Assembly: GCA_020635115.1 (NCBI GenBank)
Contig: JACKAK010000001.1
Coordinates: 124,001 to 188,000 of the forward strand
Length of the DNA stretch: 64,000 bases
Origin: Halobacteriovoraceae bacterium
GTDB lineage: Bacteria; Bdellovibrionota; Bacteriovoracia; Bacteriovoracales; Bacteriovoracaceae
Reading direction: 5' to 3'
A program made the translations under genes and the position numbers. The stretch's first letter is position 1. Every line of letters begins with the position of its first letter. The notes beneath the pieces were generated by a model. That model did not search any database and was not told the origin of the DNA. It saw nothing but the letters and a program-made list of their open reading frames with translations. This document shows, piece after piece, positions 1 to 7,900 of the stretch.

Positions 1-931
1 TAAAAACTGTTCTATCTAAATGTTTTATGAAATTTGACCATGGGCCTTGAAGATTATCAGTCCTTTTGACTTGTTCCATAGAATTCATTTTTGAATCCAT
101 AAGATCTATAAGATGTACCAAAAAGGCCTCTGAAGTTTGTGGCAGCTTAGGGGAGCCATACTCGTACTCACCATGATGAGATAATAGAATATGTTTTAAA
201 TGCATTTTTGTATCAGAGGGAAAGCCTTCTATTTGCGAAGTGTATTTTTCAATAAGTTCAACACCATTTGATAGATGTCCAACTAAACGTCCATGATCAG
301 TATAATCACATAATGGCCCCGCAGTAAGTTCAAATATTTTACACAAATCATGCATGATTGCACCAGCAACCACAAAATTCTTGTTCACTTGATAATGCGC
401 AGAAAGCCAAATGGCCAACTGAGTACATGATAGAATATGTTCAAGTAATCCCCCTTCATAGGCATGGTGGACACTCTTTCCGGCCTGCCACTTAAGTAAA
501 CGTTCAAATATTTTAGGATCATTTAAAACTTTTTGCAAAAGCTCCTTAATATAAACATCATTCAATTCATTAATAATTGAATGTAACTCATCAAACATCT
601 TGGTTGAATTTTTTTGAGATTTTGCAATAAAATCATCTTCATTAATATCTGATGGATCTACTGAATAAATTTCTTTCACAACGAGTTGGTTTCGACCTTG
701 ATATGTGTTAATTTTTCCTGTCACTCTTGCGTAATCTCCGCGATTTATTTTTTCGGCCGTTTTTTCTGCCGTGTTCCATTTTCTCGACTCTAAATCCCCT
801 GTTCTATCTGTCAAAATGATATTCAAATAAGACCTTCCATCCCTTCCTTGCATCACTGACAAATATTTTATAAGAAAAAGCTCATTCACATCAGCTTTTG
901 ACTGCAAATCTTCCACAAAAACTTTCTTCAT
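1..931 (-). CDS. YhaM-like 3'-5' exoribonuclease (OB + HD domain), C-terminus cut by window edge
   Basis: Translated by hand from the minus strand, about 310 codons starting MKKVFVEDLQ and still open at base 1. Residues about 10-100 look like an OB fold with the wording typical of the YhaM/Cbf1 family (VMQGRDGRSYLNIILTDRTG, then SRKWN). An HD domain follows, with HHAYEGGLLEH at about residues 155-165 and the metal-binding MHDLCK with His194-Asp195. In YhaM these proteins are cytoplasmic 3'-5' exonucleases. An AAGG ribosome site precedes the ATG at 931. The gene is divergent from gap. The family call is by motif pattern; only the last residues are missing. Confidence 0.8.
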   Translation of the reverse strand, partial: MKKVFVEDLQSKADVNELFLIKYLSVMQGRDGRSYLNIILTDRTGDLESRKWNTAEKTAEKINRGDYARVTGKINTYQGRNQLVVKEIYSVDPSDINEDDFIAKSQKNSTKMFDELHSIINELNDVYIKELLQKVLNDPKIFERLLKWQAGKSVHHAYEGGLLEHILSCTQLAIWLSAHYQVNKNFVVAGAIMHDLCKIFELTAGPLCDYTDHGRLVGHLSNGVELIEKYTSQIEGFPSDTKMHLKHILLSHHGEYEYGSPKLPQTSEAFLVHLIDLMDSKMNSMEQVKRTDNLQGPWSNFIKHLDRTVF

Positions 932-1060
932 TAATCCCAGACCTTCTTTTGATTTAAATTGCCGCTATACTGCCCCACATGATGACAAAATGTCTACACA
1001 GACGTCACTAAGTGTGGCATATTCTGATGCAATAAATTTGCATCCATAAACATAATTCGC

Positions 1061-1064
1061 GGAG
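1061..1064 (+). promoter_or_regulatory. ribosome binding site of gap
   Basis: GGAG lies six bases upstream of the ATG at 1071 and fixes the start of the glycolytic operon. No convincing -35/-10 pair was seen in the gap between the two divergent genes. Confidence 0.6.
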
Positions 1065-1070
1065 TCACAA

Positions 1071-2084
1071 ATGAGCAAAACTCGTATTGCTATTAACGGC
1101 ATGGGTAGAATCGGAAGAACACTATTAAGAGAAATCTATAATACAAATAACCAAAATTTACAAATTGTTGCCGTCAATAATCCTGGTGATATTAAACAAT
1201 ATCTTAACTTAATCAAATATGACTCAATTCATGGTAAGTTTTTAACTGATATTTCATTAGATGGAGATATCTTAAAAGTTGGCAATGACTCCATCAAGTT
1301 TTTTTCAGAAAAAGATCCTTCAGAAATTGATTGGAGTTCTCAGAATGTTGAAATTGTCATCGATGCTACTGGTAAATTTAAAGATAAAGAAAGTTTAGGT
1401 AGACATATCAGAGGGACTGTAAAAAAAGTCATCATGTGTGCTCCTGGAAAAGATCTTGATGGAACTTTTGTAATGAAAATAAATCATGAAACTTATGATC
1501 CAAAAAATCATCATGTCATCTCAAATGCAAGTTGCACAACAAATTGCCTCGCACCTGTAGCAAAAGTCCTCCATAAAGAGTTTGGAATTAAAAATGGTCT
1601 AATGACCACAATTCATTCATACACATCTGACCAACAACTTTTAGATGGTTCACATAAGGATCCTAGAAGGGCCAGAGCTGCTGCACTTTCAATGGTTCCA
1701 ACCACAACAGGAGCAGCAAAGGCCGTAGGGCTTGTCATCCCTGAGCTAAAGGGAAAACTTGATGGCCATGCCATCCGAGTTCCAACTCCAAATGTTTCTC
1801 TTGTCGATCTAACTGTCACCCTTGAAAAAGATGTCACCATTAGTGAAGTAAACGCAGCTCTAAAAACGGCCAGTCATTCATATCTAGAAGGAGTTCTCCT
1901 TTACACTGAAGAAAAGTTAGTTAGTATCGATTTCATTGGGATGCGAGAATCTTCTTGTGTGGATGGAGATCTTACTAATGTTGTAGATAAAAGAAATTTA
2001 AAAGTTACGGCCTGGTATGATAACGAGGCCGGCTTTTCAAATAGAGTCCTTGATTTGGCGACCTACGTAGGAGAGAATCTCTAA
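1071..2084 (+). CDS. gap: glyceraldehyde-3-phosphate dehydrogenase
   Basis: Converts glyceraldehyde 3-phosphate, NAD and phosphate to 1,3-bisphosphoglycerate in glycolysis. The 337 residues match the usual family length. The Rossmann motif is INGMGRIGR (residues 8-16, with Met where most homologues have Phe). The catalytic SNASCTTNC puts the nucleophile at Cys155 and the general base His at 182 (TIHSYT). The C-terminal WYDNEAGFSNR is also canonical. It heads an operon with pgk and tpiA: its TAA overlaps the pgk ATG by one base (TAATG), so translational coupling is likely. Confidence 0.96.
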   Translation: MSKTRIAINGMGRIGRTLLREIYNTNNQNLQIVAVNNPGDIKQYLNLIKYDSIHGKFLTDISLDGDILKVGNDSIKFFSEKDPSEIDWSSQNVEIVIDATGKFKDKESLGRHIRGTVKKVIMCAPGKDLDGTFVMKINHETYDPKNHHVISNASCTTNCLAPVAKVLHKEFGIKNGLMTTIHSYTSDQQLLDGSHKDPRRARAAALSMVPTTTGAAKAVGLVIPELKGKLDGHAIRVPTPNVSLVDLTVTLEKDVTISEVNAALKTASHSYLEGVLLYTEEKLVSIDFIGMRESSCVDGDLTNVVDKRNLKVTAWYDNEAGFSNRVLDLATYVGENL

Positions 2085-3274
2085 TGGCACTAAAATACAT
2101 CGATGAAGTTAGTAAGGAAATATTTCAAGGTAGTAAAATTCTTTGTAGATTAGATCTCAACGTCCCTCTTAAAAATGGAATCATTCAAGATTCAACTCGA
2201 ATTGACGAAGCACTTGACACAATCAACTACCTACTCTCATGTAATCCAAAAAAGCTTATTATTGTAGGCCATCTGGGACGCCCTAAGGGAGAAAGAAAAG
2301 AAGAATTATCACTTGCTCCTGTTGGGGAGTACCTAGCAGAAAAAATAGGTCAAGAAATTATCTTGACTGAATCTGCAGTGGACCGAGGAATTAAAACTCA
2401 ACTTGAACTTCCTAAAGGAAAAATAATTCTTCTTGAAAATATAAGATTTGAAAAAGGAGAAACTAAGGGGGATAAGGAATTAGCTTCCACTTTAGCAAGT
2501 TACGCTGATTTTTATGTTAATGATGCATTTGGAACCTGTCACAGAAAACATGCTTCTACATATGAAATCAATTCATTTTTCAAAAATAAAGCATATGCAG
2601 GATTCCTACTCAAAAAAGAAATCATCGCACTCAATAAAATCGTTGAGCGCCCTAAGACTCCTTTTGTTGCAATAATTGGAGGAGCAAAAGTAAGTGACAA
2701 AATAAAAGTTATAGAAAGTCTACTTACAAATGTAACGGATCTTTTAATCGGTGGAGCAATGGCCTACCCATTTCTTGCAGCAAAAGGACACAAGATTGGC
2801 AAATCTCTATGCTCTAAAGAAGATATATCACTCGCAAAAAAGATTTTAAGCACACCAAATGCTCAAAAGATTCATCTTCCTCTAGATCACGTTGTTTCAG
2901 ATGATATTAATGGTGCACCTGGAAATTGTGCTGAAATAGATATTGCAGAGAGTATGATAGGTCTTGATATTGGGACTAAAACTAAAGAAAGTTATAAAAA
3001 AATATTAGAAACTGCTCAAACTGTCCTTTGGAATGGGCCTATGGGAATGTTTGAAAATGAAAATTATTCGAAGGGTACTTTTTTTATCGCTGAAATTCTC
3101 AGTACTATTAATGCCTATACACTCGTTGGTGGAGGAGACTCTGTAAGTGCTTTGAAAAAATCAGGCCTCGCTGATAAAATTTCACATGTCTCAACAGGAG
3201 GAGGAGCATCACTTGAATATATTGAAAATGGCACGCTACCAGGAATTCAGGCATTAAAATTTGGTATCAATTAA
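2084..3274 (+). CDS. pgk: phosphoglycerate kinase
   Basis: Transfers phosphate from 1,3-bisphosphoglycerate to ADP. The 396 residues have the full two-lobed layout: substrate-binding RLDLNVPL (Arg22, Asp24, Asn26) and GHLGRPKG in the N-terminal lobe, VNDAFGTCHRKHAST in the middle, and the nucleotide-binding GGGDSVSAL near the C-terminus. The start overlaps the gap stop by one base and tpiA follows after nine bases, so the three enzymes are very likely made from one message. Confidence 0.96.
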   Translation: MALKYIDEVSKEIFQGSKILCRLDLNVPLKNGIIQDSTRIDEALDTINYLLSCNPKKLIIVGHLGRPKGERKEELSLAPVGEYLAEKIGQEIILTESAVDRGIKTQLELPKGKIILLENIRFEKGETKGDKELASTLASYADFYVNDAFGTCHRKHASTYEINSFFKNKAYAGFLLKKEIIALNKIVERPKTPFVAIIGGAKVSDKIKVIESLLTNVTDLLIGGAMAYPFLAAKGHKIGKSLCSKEDISLAKKILSTPNAQKIHLPLDHVVSDDINGAPGNCAEIDIAESMIGLDIGTKTKESYKKILETAQTVLWNGPMGMFENENYSKGTFFIAEILSTINAYTLVGGGDSVSALKKSGLADKISHVSTGGGASLEYIENGTLPGIQALKFGIN

Positions 3275-3283
3275 GGAAATAAT

Positions 3284-4021
3284 ATGACTCAAAGAAAAAT
3301 ACATGTCGTAGGCAATTGGAAAATGAACATGAATGTTCTTGAGATAAAAGAGTTCGTAAAAAATATTCAGGCCAACCATACTCGTGAAATTTGGATTGCT
3401 CCACAGGCCGTACATATCCCCATTCTTATTGACTTACAAGGAGATAAATTTATCTCAGGAGGACAAGATTGTAGTGATCACGATTCAGGTGCATATACAG
3501 GAGAAATATCTCCACAATCTTTGGTTGATATCGGTGCTAAGTTTGTCCTGATTGGTCATTCTGAAAGAAGACAATATCAAAAAGAAAACAATGAATTGTT
3601 AAATAGAAAAGTTAAATCAGCTATAAAATCAGGTCTCAAAGTCATTTTTTGTGTAGGGGAATCTTTAGAACTTAGAGAAGAAGGATCGACTGAAGCAACA
3701 ATAAAACATCAATTAGTTGAAGGTCTCAAAAATATTACAACAAAAGAGGCCGAAAACATTCTTATTGCCTATGAACCTGTTTGGGCCATTGGAACAGGTA
3801 AAGTGGCCACCCCTGTGCAGGCCCAAGAAGTTCATCACTATATAAGAAATGAAATTCTTGAACATCTCAACTTTAAAACTCAAGATACTATTATCCTTTA
3901 TGGGGGTAGTGTAAAACCTGATAATTTTTCAGAATTGCTTAATTGTGAAGATATTGATGGTGCACTTGTTGGAGGTGCGAGCTTAAATGCTGACTCATTT
4001 AACAAGCTCATCCATACTTAA
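3284..4021 (+). CDS. tpiA: triosephosphate isomerase
   Basis: Interconverts dihydroxyacetone phosphate and glyceraldehyde 3-phosphate. The 245-residue TIM barrel shows NWKMN with Lys13, IGHSERR with the electrophilic His92, and AYEPVWAIGTGK with catalytic Glu164, plus the phosphate-gripping YGGSV and GALVGGASL near the end. An AAGGAA ribosome site precedes the ATG. It is the last gene of the gap-pgk-tpiA operon, and its stop overlaps by four bases the stop of the convergent gene. Confidence 0.96.
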   Translation: MTQRKIHVVGNWKMNMNVLEIKEFVKNIQANHTREIWIAPQAVHIPILIDLQGDKFISGGQDCSDHDSGAYTGEISPQSLVDIGAKFVLIGHSERRQYQKENNELLNRKVKSAIKSGLKVIFCVGESLELREEGSTEATIKHQLVEGLKNITTKEAENILIAYEPVWAIGTGKVATPVQAQEVHHYIRNEILEHLNFKTQDTIILYGGSVKPDNFSELLNCEDIDGALVGGASLNADSFNKLIHT

Positions 4022-4599
4022 TTTTTGCAAAATTTCTTTGGGGCCAAAACAATCAAGTTGAAGTTTTCAATAACTTTTGCCCCCATTTTTCTAATACTCT
4101 CAATGAGTGAATCTAGGCCTCCTTCATTCTTATGCATTAAATACTCGTTTGTATATCTAAGACCCATTTCATTATTATGCAAGTCCATCTCTTCACTCTC
4201 ACCTTCTCCTGTTAGAGTTAATTCTCTGGCCGTTAAATATTTTCTGGCCAGATTTTCTCCAATTTTAAAACTCAATATACTTGAACCTACAAAATGTCTT
4301 ATCGCATCGACTTCATCATCAACATTTCTCTCTAACTGTGGACCTACTCCACATATCTGAACTGATAAAGAATTTGCTAATTGCCTCGTCAAATATAAAG
4401 GAAGAATTATACTAGGATGTTCGTCCAAAACATCCAATTCACTCCATGATAAACTTTTTCCTTCAACTTGTTCGTATATATAATTAACCATGTGCACAAT
4501 GTAAGATCTATCCTTATCCATTAATAAATCGTTCTCTGTCCCATTTCTATCGTCTGCAAAAACACAACTTGAAAAGAGTATTAACAAAAGAGTTTTCAC
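4018..4599 (-). CDS. exported protein with a DUF6973-like (RH...HE...DLHNNEMG) region
   Basis: Function unknown. The frame is open up to a TTG at 4671, but I place the start at the GTG at 4599, preceded by GGAG, because it gives a normal signal peptide (MKTLLLILFSSCVFA, cleaved before DD) and about 193 residues. The C-terminal half has DAIRHFVGSSIL, a conserved alanine/helix stretch, then DLHNNEMGLRYTNEY. This resembles the pattern of DUF6973-type domains (RHA...HE...MDLHNNxxG) found in phage and secreted proteins, often suspected to be hydrolases or toxins. The assignment is by eye. A lipoprotein reading (FSSC) is a weaker alternative. Confidence 0.65.
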   Translation of the reverse strand: MKTLLLILFSSCVFADDRNGTENDLLMDKDRSYIVHMVNYIYEQVEGKSLSWSELDVLDEHPSIILPLYLTRQLANSLSVQICGVGPQLERNVDDEVDAIRHFVGSSILSFKIGENLARKYLTARELTLTGEGESEEMDLHNNEMGLRYTNEYLMHKNEGGLDSLIESIRKMGAKVIENFNLIVLAPKKFCKN

Positions 4600-4752
4600 A
4601 ATCAATGATCTCCATCTACTTGATTTTATAGTTTTAATTTGCTTTTTTAATACAAACTCTTCACAACGCAAAGTCTTTTTAACGTATTGTCATATGAATT
4701 TATTTCTTGTAAGTTGATTCACTCTATTATGTTTAAAAAGGAATGATTTGCT

Positions 4753-5133
4753 ATGAGCAGTTTTTTTACCATAACCAACGTTCTCATGATTTTTCAAGCA
4801 ATGGTTTCAGTGCTCTTGATAATCACAGTTTTGTTACAGTTTGGAAAAGGTGCTGAAGCAGGATTATTTTCTTCTGGTGGAGCAGATGCCATGTTCACCG
4901 GATCACAAAAGGGAAATATTCTATCCAAAACAACAATTGTTCTTTCTATACTTTTTATAGGTAACTCACTTCTTTTAGCAAAGATTCAGTCTAAATCATC
5001 TGGTAAGTCACTTCTTGATGATGTAGCACCAATAGCAAGACCACTAAACAATGATGCTGCAGAAGAACAGGCCAAGAAGAAAGCTCAAGAAGCAAAAGAA
5101 CAAGCTCCCTCTGAGGAAAAAACCACCAAATAA
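4753..5133 (+). CDS. secG: preprotein translocase subunit SecG
   Basis: Small accessory subunit of the SecYEG channel in the inner membrane. The 126 residues hold two hydrophobic helices (about 9-29 and 57-77) joined by the diagnostic LLQFGKGAEAGLFSSGGADAMF loop region. The tail after residue 80 is long, polar and rich in Lys, Glu and Ala, as in many SecG proteins. Although downstream of tpiA, a position where secG often sits, it is separated from it by the convergent exported protein and so needs its own promoter. Confidence 0.93.
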   Translation: MSSFFTITNVLMIFQAMVSVLLIITVLLQFGKGAEAGLFSSGGADAMFTGSQKGNILSKTTIVLSILFIGNSLLLAKIQSKSSGKSLLDDVAPIARPLNNDAAEEQAKKKAQEAKEQAPSEEKTTK

Positions 5134-5215
5134 TTCAACTCAATATATTTTTCATATTTGATATTTAATGTTTTTTCGTCTTCACGAAATGCAAAAATAA
5201 ACATATAAGTTGACT

Positions 5216-5680
5216 ATGTCACACTTAATGAGTTTATCACTTTATTTATTGATTTTTCTTATAACACCAACTTTAAAAGCACAGTCCGTACTTGGTGAAT
5301 ATAATTGTAAAGTGAGACACGCCGATGAGGATCTGTCAGGTAAGGGAACAACTGGAGATTGCAATGTGATTCTTAATAAATCTAATAGTAAGATGATTAT
5401 TGAGTTAAATTGCGACATCAAATATAAGGATCGATATCTTCAGTCCCAAGACAAACATTTCAGATACATCAAAAATGATTGGTGGAAAGGAATTGTCCTT
5501 AAATCAATCAATAATTCTCATGAAGCAAATATTGTTCCTTATACAATGAGAGGAGCTAATGGGATGGACATTTCTCTTAATTTCTTTTCATCTCTTAAGT
5601 GGTACTCTCAAAAAGCATTAGAGCTCACATGTTTACAAACAAAAATAATCGAATCCGAAGAAATTGACTTCAAAATGTAA
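5216..5680 (+). CDS. small exported protein of unknown function
   Basis: I do not recognise this protein. About 154 residues from the ATG at 5216 (a TTG six bases upstream is also possible; neither has a clear ribosome site). The N-terminus is a good signal peptide (MSHLMSLSLYLLIFLI, then TLKAQS). The mature part has four cysteines (YNCKV, GDCN, LNCD, LTCLQ), which could form two disulfides in the periplasm. It stands alone between secG and the M49 peptidase. Confidence 0.6.
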   Translation: MSHLMSLSLYLLIFLITPTLKAQSVLGEYNCKVRHADEDLSGKGTTGDCNVILNKSNSKMIIELNCDIKYKDRYLQSQDKHFRYIKNDWWKGIVLKSINNSHEANIVPYTMRGANGMDISLNFFSSLKWYSQKALELTCLQTKIIESEEIDFKM

Positions 5681-5810
5681 AAAAACAAGAAAACTTATTT
5701 TCTTCAAAGTTCTTCTATCCTCATAAAAAAAATTCATTTCTTACATTTTCCCTTTTTGAAATAACAAGTTTTCTGTTAGGAATCTCACATTCAATTTTGG
5801 AGATACTAAA

Positions 5811-7886
5811 ATGAAAAATATCACTTTTTTTTCCGTCCTACTGTGCTTTGTAAACTTATTATTTGCCCAAGAAACCCCAAGTTCTCTTATTTCTAAAAAT
5901 GATAAAATGAGCATAAGGCAACTCATCGTTCCAGGTTTTGAAAACCTACCTCTTAAAAGAAAATTATTCGTTTATTATCTCACCGAAGCATTTGAGGCCG
6001 GCAGACAAATGAGCTGGAAACAAAACACAAAAAACGGAATTGAAATTAGAGATCTCCTTTTTGCATTATGGGAACATAAAGCGGCCTTTCCAATTGTCCA
6101 AAAGGCCATGCTAGAAGAGTATCTCACTTTGATCTTAAGCAACCTGGGCAATTACTTAAAAATTGGAAATGCAAAAATAATTCCCGATTTTTTAGATTCA
6201 AAAAATCTTTTCAATATGGCCGCAATCTCAGATGAATTGAATAAAAGATTAGGGAAAACAACACATCTACTCGACAAAGCAAAAGAGCTTGAAAAAGAAA
6301 TCTTCGATAGAGATTACTACCCTGAAAAAATTGGAAAAGGAACAAACTTATTAGCAGATACACAAACCAATTATTATGGACCTGAAATTACATTAGAAGA
6401 CATCAACTCAATGAATATTGAGAATGAAGATCTTTTCTTTTCATATCCAGATAGAGATAAGGACGGAAATCTTCTCGTAAGGAAATACAAAAAAGGTGAT
6501 CTCTATAGTGAAGATCTTTCACTCATTGCAGATAAAATAAAACACGCAATGAAATACGCAAATGAAAACGAGAAAACAATCTTAAATGCCCACTTAAAAA
6601 CAATCGATTCAGGAAATTACTCAGATTTTTTAGAAATGAATAAATTATGGGTTAAAAATGAAAGCGAAGATATAGACTTTATGTTTGGTTTTATAGAAGT
6701 CTACAATGATCCATTAGAGCAAAGAGGTGCTTGGCAGAGCTTTATCACCATCAAAAATATAGATCACGAATCTGTAAGAAGATCTAAAGCTATCGAAGAA
6801 GTGGCCTATAAATTCGAGTCCCTCATGCCAGTTGAAGAACGTTTTAAGAAAGAACCTGGATTTACTCCTCCAAAATCAGAAGGAGTGAATTTTGCATATA
6901 CTGGTGGTTTATTCGAATTAATTACTTTTGCAGGAATCAATTTGCCTAATGAACAAATTATCCGTGAAAACTATGGATCAAAGAGTTTTACTTTTATTAA
7001 CCTTCAATCAAATCATGGCCAGTCTCAAGAAGAAAAGTTTCATGAAATTAAAAACTCAATTTTTATTTCACAGATGTATAAAGATTCTTATATGAGGGCC
7101 GATTTGAATTTGATCAGATTTCTCAAAACCGAATTCCATGAAATACTCGGACACGGTTCAGGAAAATATGTTGATGGAGCAAGTCAAAATGATTTAAAAA
7201 ACCTCTATTCAGCCTATGAAGAAGGAAGAGCAGAAGTTGCAGCACTTTATCATCTTACAGATCCAGATCTTTTTCACTATAAAATTTTACCTCTAGAATA
7301 TACTAAAGAGGATGTTCAAAATACTGTTTTAGTTGCGCTTATTGATTTTTTTACGAATCAGATTAGGTCTTATGAAAATCTATCAGATAGTACGACCGAA
7401 ATCGTTCAGGCACATCAGCTTGGCCGTCAAATTATATTCAATAACCTCCTCAAAGATGGAGTCATTGAAGTAAGAATTTCTGAATTAAATGTTCCACAAA
7501 TTTTTATAAAAGAAAATGACATTGCAAAAGTCAGAATTGCTCTAGCAAACGTTTGGGAGAAAATTCAATATGTCATTTCAACAGGTGATCTTGAAATGGC
7601 CAAAAAAATGAACGCGGAGGAAGGATTTTACAATGAAACTCAAAAATATTGGAGATCACTCGTTTTAAAAACTGATAGTCTTGGAATTGATGATGAGTAT
7701 GTCATAGACAAAAAAGTTTCTAGATTAAATGCTTTTTTAAATCCTAGATACGTACTCATCAAAGATGAAATTGGTAATATAAGTGATGTAAAAATAGATT
7801 ATTATCCGAAAAACAACGGCGCTGAACTATTAATCAATGAACAGTATAACAAAATTAAAAAGTGCGAACTTGCTCTTTTAAAATAA
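5811..7886 (+). CDS. secreted M49-family metallopeptidase (dipeptidyl-peptidase III type)
   Basis: Zinc peptidase expected to cut dipeptides from the N-terminus of peptides. The 691 residues start with a signal peptide (MKNITFFSVLLCFVNLLFAQ), so it acts in the periplasm or outside. The M49 signature HEILGH (His443, Glu444, His448, the six-residue variant of HExxH unique to this family) is followed by EEGRAE (470-475), which carries the third zinc ligand. GGAG lies close upstream of the ATG. It converges on an M3 peptidase, with a shared hairpin over both stop codons. Confidence 0.88.
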   Translation: MKNITFFSVLLCFVNLLFAQETPSSLISKNDKMSIRQLIVPGFENLPLKRKLFVYYLTEAFEAGRQMSWKQNTKNGIEIRDLLFALWEHKAAFPIVQKAMLEEYLTLILSNLGNYLKIGNAKIIPDFLDSKNLFNMAAISDELNKRLGKTTHLLDKAKELEKEIFDRDYYPEKIGKGTNLLADTQTNYYGPEITLEDINSMNIENEDLFFSYPDRDKDGNLLVRKYKKGDLYSEDLSLIADKIKHAMKYANENEKTILNAHLKTIDSGNYSDFLEMNKLWVKNESEDIDFMFGFIEVYNDPLEQRGAWQSFITIKNIDHESVRRSKAIEEVAYKFESLMPVEERFKKEPGFTPPKSEGVNFAYTGGLFELITFAGINLPNEQIIRENYGSKSFTFINLQSNHGQSQEEKFHEIKNSIFISQMYKDSYMRADLNLIRFLKTEFHEILGHGSGKYVDGASQNDLKNLYSAYEEGRAEVAALYHLTDPDLFHYKILPLEYTKEDVQNTVLVALIDFFTNQIRSYENLSDSTTEIVQAHQLGRQIIFNNLLKDGVIEVRISELNVPQIFIKENDIAKVRIALANVWEKIQYVISTGDLEMAKKMNAEEGFYNETQKYWRSLVLKTDSLGIDDEYVIDKKVSRLNAFLNPRYVLIKDEIGNISDVKIDYYPKNNGAELLINEQYNKIKKCELALLK

Positions 7887-7900
7887 GTTTTTTAAAGAGC
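7872..7900. terminator. bidirectional hairpin over two convergent stop codons
   Basis: GCTCTTT (7872-7878) pairs with AAAGAGC (7894-7900), extended inward by AAAA/TTTT, with a loop of about five bases. T-rich sequence follows on the plus side. The hairpin covers the last codons of both the M49 and the M3 gene, which are only five bases apart. Confidence 0.5.
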
